DNA of 64,000 nucleotides from JBNAGF01 sp049801055 (GTDB lineage: Bacteria; Pseudomonadota; Alphaproteobacteria; Rhodobacterales; Rhodobacteraceae): positions 124,001 to 188,000 of the forward strand of contig NZ_JBNAGF010000001.1 in NCBI RefSeq assembly GCF_049801055.1, in the 5' to 3' direction. This document shows, piece after piece, positions 15,517 through 24,737 of the stretch. The position numbers and the translations under genes are program-made. Positions within the stretch are counted from its first letter, which is position 1. Every line of letters starts with the position of its first letter. The notes below the pieces were generated by a model, which saw only the letters and a program-made list of their open reading frames with translations, was not told the DNA's origin and did no database searches.

Positions 15517-18500
15517 ATGATCCGCGAAATCCCCAGCGCCGCAAAAGGCATACTGAGCTACTTTACCCGTCACCGCACAGCGGCCAACCTTTTGTTGCTT
15601 GTTCTTCTGGTTCTGGGCGCAGCGGCGATGCCCAACATGCGGGCTCAGTTCTTTCCCGATGTGATCGTTGAAAATGTTCGTGTCGAGGTGACATGGGAAG
15701 GCGCCGGTCCGGAAGACGTGGACAATGCCATTGTTCAGGTGCTGGAGCCGGGATTGCTGTCTGTCGACGGCGTAGAAAGCTCGGAAGCCAGTTCCCGCGA
15801 GGGCCGGGCCTCGATCCGGCTTGAGTTTGAACCTGGCTGGGACATGTCCCGCGCCGCGGATGACGTGCAATCTGCAGTCGATGCGATCACGACCCTGCCG
15901 GATGATGCCGATGATCCCACTGTCAGGCGTGGAGCATGGCGTGATCGGGTGACCGATGTTGTGATCACAGGAGATTTGGGTGCTGAACAGCTTGGCCTGT
16001 TGGCTGACGAGTTTGTCACCCGACTGTTTGAGGCAGGTGTTACACGGACCACCATTCGGGGCGTGGCCGCGCCGCGCACGATTATCGAGGTGCCTTCCAA
16101 CCAGCTGATCGCCAACAACATCACCATGGCAGAGATAGCCGAGGCCATTGCGGCCGAGGCGACGGCCAACCCTGCCGGCGATGTTACCGGAGCCAATGCC
16201 CGGGTGAGAACCGGTGTCGAAAAACGCAGCCCCGAACAGATTGAGCGCATCGTGTTGCGGTCCAACCCGGACGGGTCCAAGCTTCGGATCGGCGATCTGG
16301 CCAGCCTTCGGGTTGAAGGGGTGGATCGCAACCGCAGCTACTACGTAGGGGAGCATCCGGCCATGTCGATCCGGGTGGATCGATCGGATGCCGGAGATGC
16401 AATCCGCATTCAGCATCTCGTGGCCGAAGTTGCCGACACCATGCAGCTCAGCCTGCCCGAAGGTGTCACGATACAGCTGATCCGCACCCGTGCCGAAGCC
16501 ATCACCAACCGGCTCGACATTCTTGTGGACAACGGGCTGATGGGGCTGGCTCTGGTGGTCTGCCTGCTGTTTTTGTTCCTGAATGCGCGGATTGCCTTCT
16601 GGGTGGCGGCCGGGATCCCCGCTGCGATGTTTGCTGCTGTGGCTCTGATGTATGTCGGTGGGCTGACCATTAACATGGTGTCGCTGTTCGGGCTGATTAT
16701 CACTCTGGGGATCGTGGTGGACGACGCAATCGTTGTTGGCGAACACGCTGATTTCCGGGCGCGCAGGTTGGGAGAACACCCGGTCGTTGCCGCCGAAAAC
16801 GCCGCCCGAAGGATGGCAATGCCAGTCTTTGCCGCGACTCTTACGACTGTGATTGCGTTCTTTGGGCTCGTTGCCATCGGGGGACGGTTTGGCGATCTGA
16901 TCCGGGATATTCCGTTCACGGTGATCGCGGTCCTGCTCGCGTCGTTGGTTGAATGCTTTCTGATCCTGCCAAACCACATGGCTCATGCCATCGCGCATTC
17001 CAGCAAGCAACACTGGTATGATCTGCCGAACCGCATCGTCAATCGAGGGTTCCGCTGGGTGCGGGATCATCTGTTCAGACGGCTGATCGCCTGGGTCGTG
17101 TGGGCGCGTTACGTGGTCCTTGCAGGGGCCATCGTGATCCTTGCCAGCCAGCTGGCCCTCTTCATTGGCGGTGATGTCAAATGGCGGTTCTTCAACGCGC
17201 CCGAGCGTGGGTCAGTTACCGGCAATTTTGCAATGACTGAAGGGGCCACCCGCGAGGACACGCTGGCCATGATGCGCGAGATGCAAAGGGCCACCGAAGA
17301 GCTGGGCAAGATCTATGAGGACCGGTATGGCCTTAATCCGATCGACTACGTGATGGCCGAAGTCGGCGGCAATGCCGGACGCGGCCTGTCCGGTGTCGAG
17401 ACGAAGGACACCGATCTTCTGGGCGGTATCTCGATCGAGTTGATTGACGCGGATCTGCGCCCGTATTCCAGCTTTGCGTTCGTGGCGGAATTGCAGGAAA
17501 CCGTTCAAAATCATCCTTTGGCCGAGACTGTCAGTTTCCGCGGCTGGCGCTCGGGGCCCGGCGGTGACGCGCTCGATGTGCAGTTCTTCGGGGCAGAGGT
17601 GACATCGCTCAAGGGGGCGTCTGAGGATCTGAAAACCGCCTTGCTGCCCTATGGTGAAGTCTCTGCGGTCGAAGATGATCTGGCCTACGATAAGGAAGAG
17701 ATCGTTCTGGACCTCACGCCGCAGGGGCAGGCGCTCGGGTTCACCATTGGCGGGTTGGGGCGGGTTCTGCGGCATCGGCTGAACGGGATTGAGGCGGCGA
17801 CCTATCCCGACGGACCTCGAAGTGCCGAGATCCGGGTGGAACTGCCTGCCGGCGAACTCACCGCCGATTTCCTTGAACGAACACTGATGCGGGCACCCAA
17901 TGGCGCCTACGTGCCTCTCGCCGATATTGTCAGCGTGGAACAGCGGACCGGGTTTTCGACGGTACGGCGTGAGAACGGGGTGCGGACGATCTCGGTTACC
18001 GGGGATATCTCGGAAGACGATCCAGCCCGCGCCGAGGCCATCGGCGACGCACTTGAAACAGAGGTTCTGCCGAAGATCGCAAGCGAGCGGCAAGTCGAGT
18101 GGCGTCTGTCAGGACTCAGCGAACAGGAAGACGAGTTTCTGAGCGACGCTCGGACCGGGCTGACCCTCTGTCTGACCGGAATTTATCTGGTTCTGGCCTG
18201 GATCTTTGCCAGCTGGACACGGCCACTGGTGGTGATGGCAGTCATTCCGTTCGGCCTCGTGGGCACGATCTGGGGGCACTACATCTGGGATGTGCCCCTC
18301 TCGATGTTCACCGTCGTCGGCATGCTGGGAATGACGGGGATTATCATCAACGACTCGATCGTTTTGGTGACAACCATTGACGAATACGCAGAGGATCGTG
18401 GCCTGATACCTTCGATCATCGAAGCGACGTCAGACCGATTGCGGCCGGTGATGCTGACAACTCTGACCACTGTTCTGGGCCTGACGCCGCTTCTCTACGA

Positions 18501-18912
18501 AAGCTCGCAACAGGCGCAATTCCTGAAACCCACGGTGATCACGCTTGTTTATGGTTTGGGCTTTGGGATGTTCCTCGTGTTGCTGTTGGTGCCGTCACTT
18601 GTTGCGATGCAACGGGATTTCGCGCGTCCGATCCGTGCGCTGCGGCGGGCCGTGCGGGCACCCAGCCCGATTTTGCGGAGCTGGGTTCTGGGTTACGGGG
18701 CTTTGCTGTTGGTCTGGCTAGGGTTCGTGGTGGTGCAACCGGCGCTAACTGGTGCCATGCCGGTGTTTGTCTCCGATGCAGTGCCGGTACTGGGGGATAT
18801 GCCTGCCGCGCGGGCCGGGCTGCTGCTTTTTTGTTGCGGGGCACTGGTTTTGCTGATTGCAACCCTGATCCTGACAGCGCTGCTGCGCGGGCGCGGGATC
18901 AGACGGGTCTGA
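15517..18912 (+). CDS. RND efflux transporter permease
   Basis: A 1131-residue AcrB-type proton antiporter. The first transmembrane helix (residues 20-40) is followed by a periplasmic porter domain, then TM2-6 from about 340. TM4 carries GIVVDDAIVVGEHAD, the conserved Asp-Asp of the proton relay. A second porter domain spans roughly 565-870, and the second helix bundle includes GMLGMTGIIINDSIVL near 925. Two extra hydrophobic helices close the C-terminus (about 1050-1125), unusual for the family. The substrate is unknown. No outer-membrane channel gene is adjacent. The 3' end overlaps the convergent NUDIX gene by 14 bases. Confidence 0.95.
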   Translation: MIREIPSAAKGILSYFTRHRTAANLLLLVLLVLGAAAMPNMRAQFFPDVIVENVRVEVTWEGAGPEDVDNAIVQVLEPGLLSVDGVESSEASSREGRASIRLEFEPGWDMSRAADDVQSAVDAITTLPDDADDPTVRRGAWRDRVTDVVITGDLGAEQLGLLADEFVTRLFEAGVTRTTIRGVAAPRTIIEVPSNQLIANNITMAEIAEAIAAEATANPAGDVTGANARVRTGVEKRSPEQIERIVLRSNPDGSKLRIGDLASLRVEGVDRNRSYYVGEHPAMSIRVDRSDAGDAIRIQHLVAEVADTMQLSLPEGVTIQLIRTRAEAITNRLDILVDNGLMGLALVVCLLFLFLNARIAFWVAAGIPAAMFAAVALMYVGGLTINMVSLFGLIITLGIVVDDAIVVGEHADFRARRLGEHPVVAAENAARRMAMPVFAATLTTVIAFFGLVAIGGRFGDLIRDIPFTVIAVLLASLVECFLILPNHMAHAIAHSSKQHWYDLPNRIVNRGFRWVRDHLFRRLIAWVVWARYVVLAGAIVILASQLALFIGGDVKWRFFNAPERGSVTGNFAMTEGATREDTLAMMREMQRATEELGKIYEDRYGLNPIDYVMAEVGGNAGRGLSGVETKDTDLLGGISIELIDADLRPYSSFAFVAELQETVQNHPLAETVSFRGWRSGPGGDALDVQFFGAEVTSLKGASEDLKTALLPYGEVSAVEDDLAYDKEEIVLDLTPQGQALGFTIGGLGRVLRHRLNGIEAATYPDGPRSAEIRVELPAGELTADFLERTLMRAPNGAYVPLADIVSVEQRTGFSTVRRENGVRTISVTGDISEDDPARAEAIGDALETEVLPKIASERQVEWRLSGLSEQEDEFLSDARTGLTLCLTGIYLVLAWIFASWTRPLVVMAVIPFGLVGTIWGHYIWDVPLSMFTVVGMLGMTGIIINDSIVLVTTIDEYAEDRGLIPSIIEATSDRLRPVMLTTLTTVLGLTPLLYESSQQAQFLKPTVITLVYGLGFGMFLVLLLVPSLVAMQRDFARPIRALRRAVRAPSPILRSWVLGYGALLLVWLGFVVVQPALTGAMPVFVSDAVPVLGDMPAARAGLLLFCCGALVLLIATLILTALLRGRGIRRV

Positions 18913-19318
18913 GCGCCCGTTCCAGCAGATCGGTCACGCCCGACAATAACGGCAGTCCGCTATCCGCCAGTTCATCGGTCGGAATCCAGCGGGCATCCAT
19001 CGCATCATCGTTGGCATAGGGCGTTCCGCGGACATAGGTGCAGGCGACAGCCACAAGAAAGTAGTGGGTTGTGGTTTCACCGTCGGCGTCCCGCCGCAAA
19101 AGGTCGAACTGGTGCAGGTATCGCGATGGTCGGGCTTCGATTCCGGTCTCTTCCATCAACTCTCGCACGGCGGCTTGCCTGACGGTTTCGCCCCACTCCA
19201 CATGCCCGCCGGGAAACCCCCATAGGCCACGACCGGGATCCTTGCCGCGTTGGGCAAGCAGGACATGGTCATCATGGATCAAGACGGCCAGAGCGCCGAG
19301 AAGAGGTATCTGCGTCAT
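18899..19318 (-). CDS. NUDIX hydrolase
   Basis: The 139-residue protein contains a complete Nudix box, GGHVEWGETVRQAAVRELMEETGI, at about residues 37-60 (G-x5-E-x7-REUxEExGU). The family cleaves nucleoside diphosphates linked to another moiety, using Mg. The flanking sequence resembles the small MutT-like ADP-ribose or nucleotide pyrophosphatases, but the substrate cannot be fixed from sequence. Its start is 2 bases after the stop of the DsbD-domain gene, so the two are probably co-transcribed. Confidence 0.92.
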   Translation of the reverse strand: MTQIPLLGALAVLIHDDHVLLAQRGKDPGRGLWGFPGGHVEWGETVRQAAVRELMEETGIEARPSRYLHQFDLLRRDADGETTTHYFLVAVACTYVRGTPYANDDAMDARWIPTDELADSGLPLLSGVTDLLERALRPV

Positions 19319-19320
19319 GT

Positions 19321-20136
19321 TCAGCTGGGTGTGCAGCCCCGAATATCCACCGAGTGTTTTTTGCCAAGCACGGTGATGCGGATTGCGGATCGGTCAAGCG
19401 CAAAGGCAGTCCCGGAGTCGTTTGCGACCTCGGCAGTTGCAATCAGAGTATCGCCCTTTCGGCGGGTCTCTGTTTCCGATGCCCACAAGCCCGGATTGCC
19501 GGGTTCAATGACAGCGAATTCTTCTCCACCGGCAGAGGGCATGCGGATATGGGCTTCGATGCGCATTCCATCGGCGGTGGGAGACAGCGCGCAGGTGGTC
19601 GCACGAACTCCAGCCTCGCGTGCTGAATAGGGGCGCTGAGCCATCGCCGCCACGATTGTCGGGTTGCGCCCGGCTTTTGCGTCCAGGTCGTGGTCGAAGC
19701 GCAGAGTTCCGGGAACGCAAACCTCGTTGCAGACCCCCAGCTCAACGCTTCCACGCAAGCGGACAGGATCGCCTGCGCGGGACGGGGTGATTTCCACAGG
19801 CAACACCAGTTCGTTCTGGTAGCCGATGGATCTCAGGCCGTTTTGTTCGAAAACATGCGGGGCCGGCCATGTGATCGACAGTTCGCCGACATTGCGTGAT
19901 CGGCTCCAATCGAAGCGCGGCGGAATGCCAGCGTCACCGGGTGCGCGCCAATAGGTCTTCCAGCCATCGGACAGGGTCAGCCGAAGGGCGGCCAGATGGG
20001 TTCCGCGACTGGTCTGCCCTCCGTCAAGAACTTCGACACGGACAAGGTCGCCCATCCCTCCGGCAAAAGCGGAGTTGGCCTCTGAAACGGCAGCGGGCAC
20101 GGCTAATGCCAGCACGGACAGTAACGATTTGATCAT
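19321..20136 (-). CDS. Periplasmic DsbD N-terminal (alpha) domain protein
   Basis: The 271-residue protein starts with a signal peptide (residues 1-25, ending SAFA). The body matches the immunoglobulin-fold N-terminal domain of thiol:disulfide interchange protein DsbD/ScsB, including the active-site cysteine pair in ELGVCNEVCVPGTLRF near residue 132. The transmembrane and thioredoxin domains of DsbD are absent, so it would need to receive electrons from a separate membrane protein. Other cysteines near 178 and 268 may form a structural disulfide. The role is probably in periplasmic thiol reduction, for example cytochrome or copper-centre maturation. Confidence 0.8.
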   Translation of the reverse strand: MIKSLLSVLALAVPAAVSEANSAFAGGMGDLVRVEVLDGGQTSRGTHLAALRLTLSDGWKTYWRAPGDAGIPPRFDWSRSRNVGELSITWPAPHVFEQNGLRSIGYQNELVLPVEITPSRAGDPVRLRGSVELGVCNEVCVPGTLRFDHDLDAKAGRNPTIVAAMAQRPYSAREAGVRATTCALSPTADGMRIEAHIRMPSAGGEEFAVIEPGNPGLWASETETRRKGDTLIATAEVANDSGTAFALDRSAIRITVLGKKHSVDIRGCTPS

Positions 20137-20224
20137 GGATCATAGATGCGCCCTTGGCCGGTAAATGCCAAGTCACGTTCCGTTCAAAACATCAGTTTTT
20201 TGGAAACTGTGGGGATCCGGCCTT

Positions 20225-20244
20225 GCGCAGGGCGCAGGGCGCAG
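20225..20244. repeat. Short tandem repeat of a 7-base unit
   Basis: Nearly three copies of GCGCAGG lie head to tail just upstream of the yqgE ribosome site. They are too short and few to be more than local slippage. Confidence 0.5.
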
Positions 20245-20275
20245 CCATCTTGGAAGAAAGGAGGCGCACAGCCAT

Positions 20276-20836
20276 ATGATCGATCTCACCGGAAAGCTGC
20301 TGATTGCCATGCCCGGAATGGGTGATCCTAGATTCGAACATTCAGTGGTCTTCATGTGTAGCCATGGCGAAGATGGTGCCATGGGGCTGATTATCAACAA
20401 GCCGGTGCCACAGTTGTCGCTGTCCGACCTGTTTTCGCAGCTTGAAATCGAGGTTACGGACGACGCGAACGGACATCCCCCGGTTCATTTCGGAGGACCG
20501 GTGGAGACCACGCGCGGTTTCGTACTGCATTCAAGCGACTACGAAGCAAATCTGCATTCGATGTCGGTATCTGACGAAATCAGCATGACCGCCACGCTCG
20601 ACATTCTCGAAGACATTGCCCACGGTCGCGGACCTCGGCAAAAGCTGTTGACATTGGGGTATTCCGGATGGGGTCCGGGGCAGCTGGAAAGCGAGATCGC
20701 AACAAACGGCTGGCTCACGACAGATACGGATCTGTCGCTGGTGTTCGATCTTGCCCACGACGAAAGGTGGAGCGCGGCGCTGGCAACTCTTGGTGTCGAT
20801 CCTTTGACTCTGTCGGCAAGCGCCGGCCACGCCTGA
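20276..20836 (+). CDS. YqgE/AlgH family protein
   Basis: The 186-residue protein is a full-length UPF0301 (YqgE/AlgH) member: GKLLIAMPGMGDPRFEHSV near residue 5, CSHGEDGAMGLIINKP near 28, FGGPVETTRGFVLHS near 70 and LTLGYSGWGPGQLE near 128. The biochemical role of the family is unknown. ATG 20276 is preceded by AAAGGAGG; the frame is open from 20165 but that extension is not conserved-looking. It is divergent from the DsbD-domain gene and ends 5 bases from the convergent tsaC. Confidence 0.92.
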   Translation: MIDLTGKLLIAMPGMGDPRFEHSVVFMCSHGEDGAMGLIINKPVPQLSLSDLFSQLEIEVTDDANGHPPVHFGGPVETTRGFVLHSSDYEANLHSMSVSDEISMTATLDILEDIAHGRGPRQKLLTLGYSGWGPGQLESEIATNGWLTTDTDLSLVFDLAHDERWSAALATLGVDPLTLSASAGHA

Positions 20837-20841
20837 TCGCC

Positions 20842-21834
20842 TCAGAGCAGCCCGATCCCCGACCTTCGGATTATTTCGGGTGCCAGTTTTGGGCGGGGCG
20901 CTGCGGCGCGGCGTAACCGATCGTTTATTGCCAGACCCAGCCCGTTCATGGGGACCGGAGCGATGGCAATAGGTTTGCCCTGCGCGTCCAGTTTGTGCAG
21001 GTGTCCGAACAGGCGGGCGGCCGCTTCTACGAGATCGCCGCGTTCCGAAAGGTTCAGGTCACATTCCATGTCTCCGAAGCCCAGCAGCAACTCCCCGGGT
21101 TCGGCGTGATCTGCGTTCAGGCGAACCTGTGCCCGGGGGGCATAGTGCGACAGCAGTTGCCCGGGCGCATTCAACGGTTCGTCCTGTTCACGACGGTTCA
21201 GTTTCCGCCCAAGAACTGTTTCGATCTCCTCGCAAGCCAGACCGCCCGGACGCAGCAGGGTGGGTTGTTCTGTGACCCCGACAATTGTGGATTCGACGCC
21301 GACACCGCACGGTCCGTCGTCAAGCACGGCGGCGATCCGGCCTTGCAGTCCATTCAGCACATGCTGGGCAGTTGTCGGGCTGATACGGCCGGACGGGTTT
21401 GCCGAAGGGGCCGCGACCGGCGCATCGAGCCGTGTGAGAATCGCCTGCGCGGCGGGATGAGCCGGCACGCGAACCGCCAGAGTGTCGAGCCCGGCGGTAA
21501 CCAGTTCGGACACGCCGCCATCGTTGCGAAGCGGCAGAACCATCGTGAGCGGGCCCGGCCAGAAAGCCCGTGCAAGTTTCTCGGCTGTCTCGGACCACTG
21601 GACATAACGGCGGGCGACTTCTGCCGAGGCGACGTGAGCGATCAGAGGGTTGAAACTCGGCCGGCCCTTGGCTTGGTATATCGCTGCGACGGCCGCACCG
21701 TTGCGGGCATCGCCGCCCAGCCCGTAAACGGTTTCGGTTGGAAATGCGACGAGCGCACCCTGCGCCAGCAACGCAGCAGCGCGGTCGAGGCCAAGGCTAT
21801 CGGCTTTCAGAATCTCGGTTTGGACTGGTTCCAT
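20842..21834 (-). CDS. tsaC: L-threonylcarbamoyladenylate synthase (Sua5/TsaC type)
   Basis: The enzyme makes threonylcarbamoyl-AMP from threonine, bicarbonate and ATP, the first step of the t6A37 tRNA modification. The 330-residue protein has the YrdC catalytic domain (PTETVYGLGGDA near residue 32, KGRPSFNPLIAHV near 56, PSANPSGRISPT near 143) plus the extra C-terminal Sua5 domain (LSHYAPRAQVRL near 228). It is the two-domain Sua5 form rather than short TsaC. It diverges from the dmdC-like gene with a 131-base gap. Confidence 0.93.
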   Translation of the reverse strand: MEPVQTEILKADSLGLDRAAALLAQGALVAFPTETVYGLGGDARNGAAVAAIYQAKGRPSFNPLIAHVASAEVARRYVQWSETAEKLARAFWPGPLTMVLPLRNDGGVSELVTAGLDTLAVRVPAHPAAQAILTRLDAPVAAPSANPSGRISPTTAQHVLNGLQGRIAAVLDDGPCGVGVESTIVGVTEQPTLLRPGGLACEEIETVLGRKLNRREQDEPLNAPGQLLSHYAPRAQVRLNADHAEPGELLLGFGDMECDLNLSERGDLVEAAARLFGHLHKLDAQGKPIAIAPVPMNGLGLAINDRLRRAAAPRPKLAPEIIRRSGIGLL

Positions 21835-21965
21835 TTCGGTGACGCGGCGTTTTGGTTGCTTGAAGGCAGGCAGAAGGTAGGTAATCTTCCAAGCCCTGAT
21901 CCTTATCCCTGCTGGATGCAGATTCCAAGACTGCCCGGCCAGCCCCGCAACTGAAGGAGGCTGAG

Positions 21966-23669
21966 ATGCCTTATCGTGCTCCCGTCAACGACTATGAATT
22001 CCTGATGCATAAAGTCATCGGCTATCAGGACGTATCCGCCACTGAAAGGTTCGAGGAAGCCAGTGCGGACGTGGCCTCGGCCATTCTGATCGAAGCGGGC
22101 AAGCTGTGCGAAGAAGTCATGTCTCCGCTGCAGCGGAATGGCGATCTGCACCCGGCCAAGCTGGAAAACGGCGTTGTCCGGACGTCGCCGGGGTATTCCG
22201 GGGGATGGGAAGCCATCAGCGAAGGCGGCTGGATCGGGATGAGTGCAAACCCGGAGTTTGGCGGGATGGGCCTGCCCATGACCCTGACCACAGCGGTGAA
22301 CGAAATGATGAGCGCAGCTTGTCTGTCGCTGCAATTGGCCCCGTTGATGAGTCAGGGGCAGATCGAAGCACTGGAACATCATGCCGACGATGCACTCAAG
22401 GAATTGTATCTACCGAAGTTGATATCGGGTGAATGGGCCGGCACCATGAACCTGACCGAACCACAGGCGGGGTCGGACGTGGGTGCGCTGAGCTCTCGTG
22501 CCGAGCCAAATGGGGACGGAACCTACGCGATCACCGGGCAAAAGATCTTCATCTCTTGGGGCGACAATGATTTTGCCGGGAATATCTGCCATCTCGTGCT
22601 GGCCCGCCTTCCGGACGGTGTGCCCGGAACAAAGGGGATCAGCCTGTTTCTCGTGCCCAAGTTCCTGCCCGATGAGAACGGGGCACCGGGGGTTGGAAAC
22701 AGCCTCAAGGTGGTATCGCTGGAGCACAAGATGGGTCTCCACGGATCTCCCACCTGCGTGATGCAATATGACGGAGCCAAGGGATGGCTTGTCGGTAAGG
22801 AAAACGGCGGTATGGCGGCAATGTTCACAATGATGAACAACGCTCGTCTCGGGGTCGGAGGACAAGGAGTCGGTCAGGCTGAAGGCGCGTATCAGCATGC
22901 GATGGCCTATGCGATGGAACGGCGGCAGGGGCGAACAGAGTCTGGCACGATTGTCGACCATGCCGATGTGCGACGGATGCTGATGGAGATGAAGGCCGAC
23001 GTGTTTGCGTCGCGCGCGATCCTGTTGGCCTGTGCTGCGGCCATCGATATGCAGACAGCCACCGGGGAACCGAATTGGGCCGCGCGTGCCGCACTGCTGA
23101 CGCCGATTGCCAAAGCCTTCGGAACCGAAACCGGGATCCGGGTGTCGGAAACCGGCGTGCAGGTTCACGGTGGAATGGGTTTCATCGAGGAAACCGGTGC
23201 TGCGCAATTCTATCGCGATGTTCGTGTAACCTCGATTTACGAAGGCACGAATGGCATTCAGTCGATGGACCTTGTGGGCCGCAAGATGATGGATGGTGGT
23301 GAGGCCGCCACACGTCTTTTGGACGAAATCGAGGCGCAGGCTGAAAATGCCCGGTCGCAGTTTCCGAACATGGCCGAAGCCGTCTGGGAAGCCACCGAAA
23401 GCCTGCGAGAGACCACCGAGTGGCTGGTTGCGCAAAGTGACATGAACCAGCGGTTCGCAGGGGCATTTCCCTATCTTCTTGCCTTTGCACGGGTTCTGGG
23501 TGCGCATTATCATCTGTCTGCTGCGATCGCTGAGCCGGGCGGAGCACGCGAAAAACTGGCGCGCTTCTACATCAACCGGCAGCTTCCATTGCATTCCGGC
23601 TTGCTGGATCAGGTTCAGACCGGTGCCGAAGACCTGTTTGCATTGTCGCTTGACGAACTCGCCTCGTGA
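21966..23669 (+). CDS. dmdC: Acyl-CoA dehydrogenase, DmdC (methylthiopropionyl-CoA dehydrogenase) type
   Basis: The 567-residue FAD enzyme has the long acyl-CoA dehydrogenase layout with an N-terminal extension and an extra C-terminal domain (about 460-567). Motifs include TMNLTEPQAGSDVG near 160, GQKIFISWGDND near 192 and VQVHGGMGFIEETGAAQFYRD near 398. The catalytic glutamate lies in YEGTNGIQ near 421. This architecture matches DmdC of the DMSP demethylation pathway in marine roseobacters, but the same subgroup includes general long-chain enzymes, so the substrate is inferred. A GAAGGAGG site precedes the ATG. Confidence 0.8.
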   Translation: MPYRAPVNDYEFLMHKVIGYQDVSATERFEEASADVASAILIEAGKLCEEVMSPLQRNGDLHPAKLENGVVRTSPGYSGGWEAISEGGWIGMSANPEFGGMGLPMTLTTAVNEMMSAACLSLQLAPLMSQGQIEALEHHADDALKELYLPKLISGEWAGTMNLTEPQAGSDVGALSSRAEPNGDGTYAITGQKIFISWGDNDFAGNICHLVLARLPDGVPGTKGISLFLVPKFLPDENGAPGVGNSLKVVSLEHKMGLHGSPTCVMQYDGAKGWLVGKENGGMAAMFTMMNNARLGVGGQGVGQAEGAYQHAMAYAMERRQGRTESGTIVDHADVRRMLMEMKADVFASRAILLACAAAIDMQTATGEPNWAARAALLTPIAKAFGTETGIRVSETGVQVHGGMGFIEETGAAQFYRDVRVTSIYEGTNGIQSMDLVGRKMMDGGEAATRLLDEIEAQAENARSQFPNMAEAVWEATESLRETTEWLVAQSDMNQRFAGAFPYLLAFARVLGAHYHLSAAIAEPGGAREKLARFYINRQLPLHSGLLDQVQTGAEDLFALSLDELAS

Positions 23670-23704
23670 TGGATGGAGCATTGAATAGCCAGGAGGCAGC
23701 GGTC

Positions 23705-24727
23705 ATGCGCTACCCATGGGCCGAACCCCCTGCTGCAGGCGCTGCCATCGAGGTCGCGGAGGGCGTTCTCTGGATGCGGCTTCCATTGCCGATGAAGCTT
23801 GATCACGTCAATGTCTATGCCCTCGATGATGGCGGTAGCTGGACGGTGATCGACACCGGGTTCTCGTCAAAGAAGACCCGCGGTATCTGGGAAACCCTGA
23901 TGTCCGGCCCGCTTGCGGGTAAGCCTGTGACCCGGGTTATCGCCACCCACCATCACCCGGACCATGTCGGCAATGTTGGCTGGTTTCAGTCTGAGCATGG
24001 GGCCGAACTTGTCACGACACGCACAGCATGGCTGTTTGCGCGCATGCTGACGCTGGACGTACAGGACAGCTGGCCCAGCGAAACGCTGGACTATTATCGC
24101 AGCGCCGGGATGGACCCCGACGTTCTGGCCAAACGTATGTCAGAGCGTCCGTTCAACTTTGCCGACATGGTCTATCCGATGCCGCTGGGCTTTACCCGGA
24201 TCAAGCAGGGTGACGTGTTCCGCATGGGTGGGCGCGACTGGGACGTGCACATGGGCAACGGACACGCGCCCGAACACGCCACGTTCTGGAGCCGGGACGA
24301 TAATCTCGTGATTACAGGCGACCAGATCCTCAGCTCGATCAGCCCGAATATCGGGGTTTACGCGACCGAGCCAATGGCCGACCCAGTGGCGGATTGGTTG
24401 GAAAGCTGTGAACGGCTGGCGCCGCTAGCCCGGGCGGACCATCTGGCATTGGGGGGGCATAAGCTGCCCTTCACCGGTTTGCCCACGCGCATGCGGCAAC
24501 TGATCGAGAACCACCATGGTGCTCTGGCCCGGTTGCTGGACCACCTCGATCGACCCAAATCCACTTCGGAGTGTTTTGCGCCTCTGTTCAAGCGATCGAT
24601 CGGTGAGGGAGAATATGGCCTCGCGCTGGTTGAAGCGGTGGCCCATTTGAACCATCTTTACCATATCGGTGATGTGACCCGAACCCGTCGCGAGGACGGC
24701 GCCTGGCTCTATCAGCGTAAAAGGTAA
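23705..24727 (+). CDS. MBL-fold metallo-hydrolase
   Basis: The 340-residue protein contains the metallo-beta-lactamase motif THHHPDHVGNVG near residue 83, plus later ligands in GNGHAPEHATFW near 186 and TGDQILSSISPN near 204. Two zinc or iron ions would activate water. It looks like a glyoxalase II/thioesterase-like hydrolase with a C-terminal helical extension. I place the start at ATG 23705, 8 bases after a perfect AGGAGG at 23691-23696; GTG/ATG codons at 23666/23669 touching the dmdC stop are alternatives. Its position after an acyl-CoA dehydrogenase suggests a thioester or lactone substrate. Confidence 0.85.
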   Translation: MRYPWAEPPAAGAAIEVAEGVLWMRLPLPMKLDHVNVYALDDGGSWTVIDTGFSSKKTRGIWETLMSGPLAGKPVTRVIATHHHPDHVGNVGWFQSEHGAELVTTRTAWLFARMLTLDVQDSWPSETLDYYRSAGMDPDVLAKRMSERPFNFADMVYPMPLGFTRIKQGDVFRMGGRDWDVHMGNGHAPEHATFWSRDDNLVITGDQILSSISPNIGVYATEPMADPVADWLESCERLAPLARADHLALGGHKLPFTGLPTRMRQLIENHHGALARLLDHLDRPKSTSECFAPLFKRSIGEGEYGLALVEAVAHLNHLYHIGDVTRTRREDGAWLYQRKR

Positions 24728-24737
24728 AGGAAAACCA

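Noticed and set aside
15016..17070. Minus-strand open frame of 684 codons opposite the RND pump
   Set aside because: Low-complexity His/Gln/Pro-rich translation, no ribosome site, and fully covered by clear adaptor and pump genes on the other strand.
22410..23681. Minus-strand open frame of 423 codons opposite the DmdC-like gene
   Set aside because: No recognisable motif; the sense strand encodes a complete acyl-CoA dehydrogenase with strong ribosome site.
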